Of a DNA stretch of 8,637 nucleotides, positions 1 to 5,490 are shown piece by piece (position 1 is the stretch's first letter; each line of letters begins with the position of its first letter). The DNA comes from an uncultured Collinsella sp. (GTDB lineage: Bacteria; Actinomycetota; Coriobacteriia; Coriobacteriales; Coriobacteriaceae). The stretch is from assembly GCA_902496645.1 (NCBI GenBank), contig CABVBR010000088.1, forward strand, positions 1 through 8,637, in the 5' to 3' direction. Made by a program: the position numbers and the translations under genes. The notes under the pieces were generated by a model. That model was given only the letters and a program-made list of their open reading frames with translations. It made no database searches and was not told the DNA's origin.

Positions 1-59
1 ACTTCATTAAGCAACGGCTCTGCCCAGCTCTCTACAACTTGGGCTGCCGTCGGCACCAT
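1..59 (-). CDS. 5' end of an unrecognised gene, truncated by the window edge
   Basis: An ATG at 57-59 (minus strand) is preceded by a textbook ribosome binding site: AGGAGG at 65-70, 5 nt before the start. The frame stays open to the window edge and gives 19 codons, MVPTAAQVVESWAEPLLNE. This is too short to assign to a family, and I do not recognise it. The strong ribosome binding site is the main reason to believe the gene is real. It reads leftward, away from the tRNA fragment at 311-355, so if that fragment is an attachment site this is the outermost gene of the inserted element at this end. A GTG codon directly follows the ATG, but the spacing favours the ATG. Confidence 0.5.
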   Translation of the reverse strand, partial: MVPTAAQVVESWAEPLLNE

Positions 60-172
60 TTTACCCTCCTGACGAGGAATTCGTCCATATTTCAAAAATC
101 AAATTGTGCCTGCGTTGTCATCCTGCTATCGAAGCCTTGATTCTCATTTTCATTGCAACAGCCTCAGGACTC

Positions 173-190
173 AGCGCAACGCGTTGCGCT
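173..190. repeat. 18-bp perfect palindrome
   Basis: AGCGCAACGCGTTGCGCT is identical to its own reverse complement over all 18 bases. Slightly offset outer arms, GGAC at 167-170 and GTCC at 195-198, could lengthen the dyad with an internal loop. No T tract follows on either strand, so it does not look like an intrinsic terminator. A dimeric protein-binding site or a recombination or transfer site near the end of the element are possibilities. No function can be assigned from sequence. Confidence 0.6.
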
Positions 191-209
191 CGGTGTCCCT
201 ATTTTCATG

Positions 210-248
210 AAAGGCCCAGCAGTAGGACGCAAACAAAGTGGGCCTTTT
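210..248 (+). terminator. hairpin terminator near the element end
   Basis: AAAGGCCCA (210-218) pairs with TGGGCCTTT (239-247), a 9-bp stem with a loop of about 20 nt, and TTTTAT follows on the plus strand. On the minus strand the stem is followed only by a three-T run, so plus-strand termination is favoured. No plus-strand gene is visible upstream within the window. It may end a short untranslated transcript or read-through from the element, or shield the att region. Confidence 0.5.
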
Positions 249-310
249 ATCTGCAGTTATATGGTGTTCAATGATGCTTGATGAATAGTAGGGGTAGCAT
301 TAAATCATAT

Positions 311-355
311 CTCCTAAAGCGGGTGCCGACGGTTCGAATCCGCCCGGGGGCACCA
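311..355 (+). tRNA. 3' fragment of tRNA-Arg(CCT), anticodon loop to CCA; probable att site
   Basis: The 45 nt fold as the 3' part of a tRNA. They comprise anticodon loop CTCCTAA (311-317, anticodon CCT at 313-315), 3' anticodon-stem strand AGCGG (318-322), variable loop GTGCC (323-327), T stem GACGG/CCGCC around loop TTCGAAT (328-344), acceptor strand CGGGGGC (345-351), discriminator A and encoded CCA (353-355). The 5' half is missing: the bases before 311 (AAATCATAT) cannot pair with AGCGG, and no GCCCCCG acceptor strand or D-arm occurs in 230-310. The break in the anticodon loop is the classic crossover position of tyrosine integrases, so this is read as the tRNA-derived attachment site left at the far end of an insertion. 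The T stem has one A-C mismatch (329/343). The fragment cannot make a functional tRNA alone. Confidence 0.75.
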
Positions 356-366
356 GAGATTGATCG

Positions 367-393
367 AGCCCGGTACCGCCATGGTGCCGGGCT
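367..393 (+). terminator. hairpin terminator downstream of the tRNA fragment
   Basis: AGCCCGGTACC (367-377) pairs with GGTGCCGGGCT (383-393) over 11 bp, including one G-T pair, around the 5-nt loop GCCAT. The tail CCTCTGGTTT is a weak T tract. It begins 11 nt after the CCA end, where a tRNA gene terminator is expected, so it was probably the terminator of the original intact tRNA-Arg gene. Confidence 0.55.
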
Positions 394-440
394 CCTCTGG
401 TTTCAAGTCGCGTTCATCCATGGGCGGCAATCCCGCGTCA

Positions 441-481
441 AAAGAAAAGCGCCCGCTTGCTGGGGGAGCAAGCGGGCGCTT
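441..481 (-). terminator. intrinsic terminator of the fhaA-pknB operon
   Basis: A perfect 15-bp stem joins 447-461 and 467-481 around a 5-nt loop (462-466). On the minus strand the stem is followed by TTTTCTTTT. It lies about 50 nt beyond the pknB stop codon, the right place and orientation to end the operon. Together with the plus-strand hairpin at 367-393 it separates two converging transcription units. Confidence 0.9.
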
Positions 482-533
482 CTGAGCGAATGTGTTTGCG
501 GTCTAAGCCGCTCGAAGCAACAAGCGATCGACG

Positions 534-2471
534 TTAGTTGCTAGACTCGGAGTCGTCGCCGGAACCGGAGATGGAAACCGTCAGCGTAATCGTGCTGTCG
601 GTGGACTGCTTACCAGTGGGGGAGACGCCCGTAACGGTGGCATTCTCGTTGCCGCTCACAGGGTTGCCGTTCTGGTCGCAGAATGCGATGTTGTAGAAAC
701 CGGCGTTGTTGAGCGCGGTGACGGCGGCGGAGATGCTCTTGCCGTACAGGTTGCCCGGGACGCTGGCCTTGCCGGACTTCTTGGCGATGACGACAGTGAT
801 CGTGGCACCGGGCTTCTGCTTGCCGCTGGGGTTCCAGCTAATTACGGTGCCCTCGGTAACCGAGTCGTTTTCCTGGTAGCTCACGTCGACGCCAAAGCCA
901 GCCATGTCGAGGGCGTTGCGCGCCTGGGCCTCGGTCATGTCGGTCAGATCGGGCACCGAGGTGGTATCAGGGCCGCTGGAGACCTTGTACGAGATGGTCG
1001 TGCCCTTCTCGACTTCCTTGCCGGCGGCAGTGCCCTGCTCAAAGACTTGGCCATCTTCGGCCTCGTTGGCCTCTTCCGAAGCGCTGCCCTTCAGGCCCAC
1101 GCTTGCCAGCGCGGCCTCGGCCTGGTCCTTGGTCAGGCCGACGAGCTGCGGAACCTCAACCTTCTCGGAAGGCTTGGGGCCCTTTGAGATCACCAGGTTC
1201 ACCCTCGTGCCCTTGGCCTTCTTGGTGTTGCCGTTGGGGGTCTGCTCGGCGACCTTTCCCTCATCGACATCGTCGTTGTAGCTCTGGTCGACGGTGCCAA
1301 CCTCAAGGCCGGCTTCCTTGATCAGCTCAATAGCGGTTTCCTGGTCCTTGCCCAGCACGTCGGGCACCGTGACCTGTTCGCCACTGAACATGCCCGTGGC
1401 AAAGGCCACTACAACGCCAATCACGGCGACGGCGGCAATCACGGCGGCGATAATCTTGTTCTTGTTGGACTTAGGCTTCTCGACCTCGTAGGAGCCCGTG
1501 GAGCCCGAGGCAGCGCTGCGGGCGGTGTTCTGACCGCTCACGCCCGAGACGGGACGAACCATAGCGCGCGTTGAGTCGGAAAGCTCGCGGGTCTTGGTGG
1601 CACCCAGGTCGCCGGCGGCACCGATGATACGCGTGGGCTCCGAGACGTTGACGGCACGGCCGGACAGGTAGCTGTTGAGTACCTGGCGCAGCTCGTCGGC
1701 CGTCTGGAAGCGGTTTGCCGGGTCCTTCTCCATGCACTTGAGGATGATGCGCTCCAGGTCGGCATCGACGCCGGAGTTGATCTGGCTCGGCGGGATGGGG
1801 AGCTCGTTGACCTGCTTGAGCGCGACCGAGATGGCGTCGTCGCCGTCAAAGGGTACGCGGCCGGTGGCGCACTCGTACATGACGACACCCAGTGAGTAGA
1901 TATCTGAGGTAGGACCGAGGTCCTGGCCGCGGGTCTGCTCGGGGCTTACATAGTGGGCGGTGCCCAGCACGTTGTTATCCTGCGTGAGGTGGCTGTTCTT
2001 GGCGCGTGCGATGCCAAAATCCATTACCTTGATGTTGCCGTCGGGCAGCACCATGATGTTTTGCGGCTTGATGTCGCGGTGGATGATCTCGTGCTTGTGT
2101 GCGACCGAAAGCGCGGAGCTGATCTGCGAGCCGATCTGCGCGACCTTCTTGGGATCGAGGGCGCCGTGGCTCTTGATGCCGCTCTTAAGGTCGGTACCGC
2201 GCAGGTACTCCATGACGATGTAATAGGTGTCGCCGTCCTTGCCCCAGTCGTAGACGCCTACGATATAGGGGGAGGACAGGCCGGCAGCTGCCTGGGCCTC
2301 CTGCTTAAAGCGGGCGGCGAAGGTGGCGTCGCCGGCATACTGCGGCAGCATGATCTTGACGGCAACCGTGCGGTCGAGGACCTGATCCTGTGCACGGAAG
2401 ACGGTCGCCATGCCGCCTGTTCCCACCTTATCCTTGAGGAGGTATCTTCCCCCGAGGACCCTCTGTTCCAT
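534..2471 (-). CDS. pknB: PASTA-domain Ser/Thr protein kinase PknB
   Basis: Single-pass membrane kinase that senses peptidoglycan fragments or lipid II and phosphorylates cell-wall and division proteins. The 645-aa product has a full Hanks-type kinase domain (about 1-270): Gly-rich loop GTGGMATV near 17-24, VAVK with Lys39, HRDIKPQN with catalytic Asp133, DFG at 151-153, and SPEQ in the activation segment. A basic, Ser/Thr-rich juxtamembrane region precedes one membrane helix (about 340-361). Four extracellular PASTA repeats follow (about 365-431, 436-500, 502-567, 568-637); the last is the most divergent and holds a lone Cys598. Compared with M. tuberculosis PknB, whose activation-loop phosphosites are Thr171 and Thr173, Thr163 is kept but the second position is Asp165. 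The start at 2471 is chosen over an in-frame ATG at 2486 because AGGAG sits 5 nt before it. It is the last gene of the operon and the only kinase in view. Confidence 0.96.
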   Translation of the reverse strand: MEQRVLGGRYLLKDKVGTGGMATVFRAQDQVLDRTVAVKIMLPQYAGDATFAARFKQEAQAAAGLSSPYIVGVYDWGKDGDTYYIVMEYLRGTDLKSGIKSHGALDPKKVAQIGSQISSALSVAHKHEIIHRDIKPQNIMVLPDGNIKVMDFGIARAKNSHLTQDNNVLGTAHYVSPEQTRGQDLGPTSDIYSLGVVMYECATGRVPFDGDDAISVALKQVNELPIPPSQINSGVDADLERIILKCMEKDPANRFQTADELRQVLNSYLSGRAVNVSEPTRIIGAAGDLGATKTRELSDSTRAMVRPVSGVSGQNTARSAASGSTGSYEVEKPKSNKNKIIAAVIAAVAVIGVVVAFATGMFSGEQVTVPDVLGKDQETAIELIKEAGLEVGTVDQSYNDDVDEGKVAEQTPNGNTKKAKGTRVNLVISKGPKPSEKVEVPQLVGLTKDQAEAALASVGLKGSASEEANEAEDGQVFEQGTAAGKEVEKGTTISYKVSSGPDTTSVPDLTDMTEAQARNALDMAGFGVDVSYQENDSVTEGTVISWNPSGKQKPGATITVVIAKKSGKASVPGNLYGKSISAAVTALNNAGFYNIAFCDQNGNPVSGNENATVTGVSPTGKQSTDSTITLTVSISGSGDDSESSN

Positions 2472-2603
2472 TCCTGCTCCTAACATAACTATTCGCTCAA
2501 CGATGTGTGTAGTACCAAATGTGTGGCCGCTGGAGCCGTGTGGCGCGTTGCCGCTAGCTCATCGGCCGCGGCGTGCCCCAAGTATCCGCTTTGATCACGG
2601 GCA
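2472..2603. other. 132-nt intergenic gap between rodA-pbpA and pknB
   Basis: This is by far the largest spacing in an otherwise tight operon. Apart from the pknB ribosome binding site I see no convincing -35/-10 pair, no terminator and no open frame with a start signal. It contains a short direct repeat, GTGTGGC, at about 2521 and 2538. A separate pknB promoter or an RNA processing site could lie here, but neither is shown by the sequence. In mycobacteria pknA occupies this position; no kinase-like remnant is recognisable. Confidence 0.4.
2477..2481 (-). promoter_or_regulatory. ribosome binding site that decides the pknB start
   Basis: AGGAG on the minus strand, 5 nt before the ATG at 2469-2471. 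The alternative in-frame ATG at 2484-2486 lies upstream of this site and has no purine-rich sequence before it, so the shorter form beginning MEQRVLGGRY is preferred. Confidence 0.8.
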
Positions 2604-5474
2604 TCACGCTCCCTGTGCGGCGAGCGCCGCGGTCAGGACGATGCCGGCAATCTTGGCCGCCTTGACGTCGTGCTTGTCGTAATCCTCCAGGGCCACCGAG
2701 ATGGCAACCGTGGGTGAATCGTAAGGTGCAAAGCCAACAAACATAGAGTTGACGTTGGTGCCGCCGGTCTCGGCCGAACCGGTCTTGCCGGCAACCTTGA
2801 CGCCCGGAATCTGGGCATCGGTGCCGGTACCGGACTGGACGACGGCGAGCATGGCCTGCTTGACCTGATCGGCGGTGGTAGAGCTGACAGCCTGGCCCAG
2901 CGAGCGGGACTGCGTGGTCTTAACCACGGTCCCGTCCGGGGCGAGTATCTGTGACACAAAGAACGGGTCCATGACCACGCCGCTGTTGGCGATAGCGGCA
3001 GCGATCACGCAATTCTGCATGACGGTGGTCTGCGGGCCAGGTGTGTGGTCCATGCCGACGGGCTGGCCGGCGCCTGCCCAAGCGGTTTCCCACTCGGTCA
3101 TAAGCGACGGGTCGGCCATGATGGAGGCCGCGGCGGTAAGGTCCTGACCCAGCTTTTGACCGTAGCCAAAGGCGTTGGCAAACTGGACGAGCGAGTTGGC
3201 GCCGACCTCGTTGGCCACCTGGCCAAAGACGACGTTAGACGACACGGCGAAGGCCTGCTGCAGGCTGATGGTGCCGTAGCTTTCGTTGGCGTAGTTGGTG
3301 ACCGGCGCGTTGCCGATGTCCATGGAGCCGGGCGCCTGGTACGTGCTGGTAAGGCTGGCGGTGCCGGTTTCGAGCGCCGCGGAGAGTGTGACGACCTTAA
3401 AGGTCGAGCCCGGGGTGTACAGCGCGTCCATGGCACGGTCGTACATGGAGCCGTCCTCGCCGCCGCCCGACTGCATCAGTGCATCGATGTTGGTGTTGTC
3501 GTAGGTGGGCGAGCTCGCGCACGCAAGGACTGCACCGGTGCGCGGATCCATGACCACCACAGCGCCCTTAAAGCCCTTGAGCGCCTGCTCGGCAGCCGTC
3601 TGGATGCGCGAGTCGATGGTGAGCTTGGCGGTATTGCCCGGCTGGGTCTGCCCCGCGAGCGATGCAATGGCGTTGTTCCAGCTGGAGTAATCCTTGGAGC
3701 CGGTGAGCGTATCGTTCATGACGCTCTCGATGCCGGCGGTGCCGTATTGCTGGCTCACGTAGCCCACCACGTGCGCGGCCATGTTGCCGTTGGGGTAGGA
3801 ACGGGCGTAGGTGCCGTCCTCCTGCTGCAGCGACTCGGCTAGCGTCACGCCGTCGGACGTGATGATGGAGCCACGCTGGATGTACTTGGAGCGGGCGATG
3901 GTGTGGTTGTTGGTCGGCATGTCCTGATAGTCCTTCGCCTTGATGACCTGGACATAGGTGAGGTTGCCGATAAGGATGGCGAACAGCGCCGTAAAGGCAA
4001 ACACGGCACGAGTCAGACGGTTGGCAAGCGCCACGCGGCCGAGCACGCCGGACTCTGGCGTGTCGAGCAGGCGACGACGCATGCGAGAGCCCGCGGAGTG
4101 GTTGCCGTGGCTGTAGGAAGCTGCGTTGGCAAAACGCGTACCGGTCGGGGCAGCGGCGGATGCGAGCTGGTCATCGGTGATGGCGGCCATAGTGCCGGTA
4201 CCGGTGAGCTCGGCTTCGCGTCCGGTTGCCTCGTCGCCGGCGCGCAGCAGCAGCGCGACGATGATAAAGCTCGCCAGCAGCGAGGAGCCGCCCTGGCTCA
4301 TAAAGGGCAGGGTGACGCCGGTCAGCGGGATCAGGCGGGTTACGCCGCCAACGATTAAGAATGCCTGGAAGCTGATGGCCGCCGTAAGGCCGGTCGCGCT
4401 AAAGGCGGCAAGGTCGGACTTGGCGCGGGCGGCCGTGGTGAGGCCACGCACGGCAAAAAGCATAAACAGGATGAGCACGGCGCCGCCGCCCAAAAGGCCC
4501 ATTTCCTCGCCGATAGCCGAGAAGATAAAGTCGGACTCGACGACGGGGATGTTGTTTGCCATGCCGTTGCCAATGCCGACGCCGACCAGGCCGCCGTCAG
4601 CCAGCGAGTAAAGTGACTGTACGATCTGGTAGCCCTGGCCCTGGGCGTCCTTAAACGGATCGACCCAGACCTGAAAGCGCACCTGCACGTGCGACAGGAA
4701 CTTGTAGGCGCCCACGGCTCCAACGGCCAGCAGCGCAAGGCCGATGATGACGTACGAAAAGCGTCCCGTGGCAACATAGAGCATCAGCAAAAAGATGGTG
4801 TAGAACAGGACGGCCGAGCCCAGGTCGCGTTCGAAGACGACGATGAGCAGGCACACGCCCCACACGGCAAACAGTGGCAGCAGCAGGCGGAAGCGCGGAA
4901 TCTTGAGACCCAGGATCTTGCGGTTGGAGATGGAGAGCAGCTCGCGGTTCTCGGCTAGATAGCCTGCCAGGAACAGGACGATGAAGACCTTGGCGAACTC
5001 GCCGGGCTGGATGGTGAAGCCCGCGATGCGAATCCACAGCTTGGAGCCCGAGATCGTGGTGCCGATAAAGATCGGCAGCATCAGCAGGATGATGCCGATA
5101 ATGCCAAAGGTGTACTTGTAGCGCATGACCACGTCGAGGTTCTTGACCAGCGCGAGCGTTCCCACCATGAGCGCCACCGAGACAAACAAGATGATGAGCT
5201 GCGAGATGGCGAGGTCGGGAGCCAGGCGCGTCACGAATGTGATGCCGATGCCCGAGAGCACAAAGACGATGGGCAGGATGGCGGGGTCGGCGCCGGGCGC
5301 CAGGATGCGCACGGCGATATGCGCCGCGGCGAAGGCGGCGAACAGGCCGATCGGCACGGCGAGCGTCTCAAAGGAAATCGTGGCACCCGCGGTGAGCACG
5401 TACATCGCATAGAGCAGGATGACGGGGAACGCCGAGGCGATGAGCAAGAGCAGTTCGGTGTTGCGGCGACTCAT
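2604..5474 (-). CDS. rodA-pbpA: fused RodA (SEDS glycosyltransferase) and PbpA (class B PBP) peptidoglycan synthase
   Basis: A single 956-aa reading frame joins both enzymes of a peptidoglycan synthase. Residues 1 to about 411 are a SEDS polymerase with 10-12 membrane helices. It has the VDPF...GYQ region (about 271-283), the ESDFIFSAIGEE motif with the predicted catalytic Asp315, and PLTGVTLPF...GGSS (about 383-398). A hydrophilic linker of roughly 75 residues follows. A membrane helix at about 487-508 then leads into a PbpA-type penicillin-binding protein with RGSIITSDG (534-542), active-site STFK (Ser690), SSN (745-747) and KTGS (897-900). Each half is close to the length of a stand-alone protein, and both RodA and PbpA have cytoplasmic junction ends, so the topology is consistent. 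The Met codons in the linker (429, 465) lack ribosome binding sites, arguing against a separate internal start. The start at 5474 is supported by AAAGGGAG 8 nt upstream. It lies 16 nt after pstP. The RodA rather than FtsW assignment rests on locus order. Confidence 0.95.
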   Translation of the reverse strand: MSRRNTELLLLIASAFPVILLYAMYVLTAGATISFETLAVPIGLFAAFAAAHIAVRILAPGADPAILPIVFVLSGIGITFVTRLAPDLAISQLIILFVSVALMVGTLALVKNLDVVMRYKYTFGIIGIILLMLPIFIGTTISGSKLWIRIAGFTIQPGEFAKVFIVLFLAGYLAENRELLSISNRKILGLKIPRFRLLLPLFAVWGVCLLIVVFERDLGSAVLFYTIFLLMLYVATGRFSYVIIGLALLAVGAVGAYKFLSHVQVRFQVWVDPFKDAQGQGYQIVQSLYSLADGGLVGVGIGNGMANNIPVVESDFIFSAIGEEMGLLGGGAVLILFMLFAVRGLTTAARAKSDLAAFSATGLTAAISFQAFLIVGGVTRLIPLTGVTLPFMSQGGSSLLASFIIVALLLRAGDEATGREAELTGTGTMAAITDDQLASAAAPTGTRFANAASYSHGNHSAGSRMRRRLLDTPESGVLGRVALANRLTRAVFAFTALFAILIGNLTYVQVIKAKDYQDMPTNNHTIARSKYIQRGSIITSDGVTLAESLQQEDGTYARSYPNGNMAAHVVGYVSQQYGTAGIESVMNDTLTGSKDYSSWNNAIASLAGQTQPGNTAKLTIDSRIQTAAEQALKGFKGAVVVMDPRTGAVLACASSPTYDNTNIDALMQSGGGEDGSMYDRAMDALYTPGSTFKVVTLSAALETGTASLTSTYQAPGSMDIGNAPVTNYANESYGTISLQQAFAVSSNVVFGQVANEVGANSLVQFANAFGYGQKLGQDLTAAASIMADPSLMTEWETAWAGAGQPVGMDHTPGPQTTVMQNCVIAAAIANSGVVMDPFFVSQILAPDGTVVKTTQSRSLGQAVSSTTADQVKQAMLAVVQSGTGTDAQIPGVKVAGKTGSAETGGTNVNSMFVGFAPYDSPTVAISVALEDYDKHDVKAAKIAGIVLTAALAAQGA

Positions 5475-5482
5475 AAGCGGCA

Positions 5483-5490
5483 CTCCCTTT
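5483..5490 (-). promoter_or_regulatory. ribosome binding site of rodA-pbpA
   Basis: AAAGGGAG on the minus strand, ending 8 nt before the ATG at 5472-5474 and lying in the 16-nt gap after the pstP stop. The frame is open further upstream to an ATG at 5600 inside pstP. That extension is Pro/Arg/Lys-rich, overlaps pstP coding sequence and sits ahead of the natural SEDS N-terminus, so it is rejected. Confidence 0.75.

Larger units (their letters stand above)
1..310. mobile_element. distal end of a putative tRNA-integrated element (boundary only)
   Basis: Everything left of the tRNA 3' fragment is interpreted as the terminal part of an integrated element whose body lies outside the window. Three things are visible: the tRNA sequence begins abruptly at its anticodon loop (311); the 250 nt at 61-310 are about 44% GC by hand count, clearly lower than the operon to the right; and this stretch is non-coding apart from the gene start at 1-59. 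No integrase, excisionase or relaxase is in view. With the tRNA on the plus strand, the intact tRNA copy and probably the integrase would be expected further left. An old, decayed insertion or a simple tRNA gene deletion would look similar, so the call is inference. Confidence 0.45.

Noticed and set aside
311..355. Complete, functional tRNA gene
   Set aside because: No acceptor 5' strand, D-arm or 5' anticodon-stem strand is present upstream; only the 3' part exists.
278..544. Plus-strand 88-codon frame across the left intergenic region
   Set aside because: It runs through the tRNA fragment and both terminator hairpins and has no ribosome binding site, so it is not a gene.
2472..2603. Promoter for pknB in the 132-nt gap
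   Set aside because: No -35/-10 pair with acceptable spacing could be identified with confidence, so none is annotated.
3045..3842. Long plus-strand frame (265 codons) opposite rodA-pbpA
   Set aside because: It is antisense to conserved PBP coding sequence, its Gly/Val/Arg/Ala-rich composition is typical of a GC-rich shadow frame, and it shows no domain.
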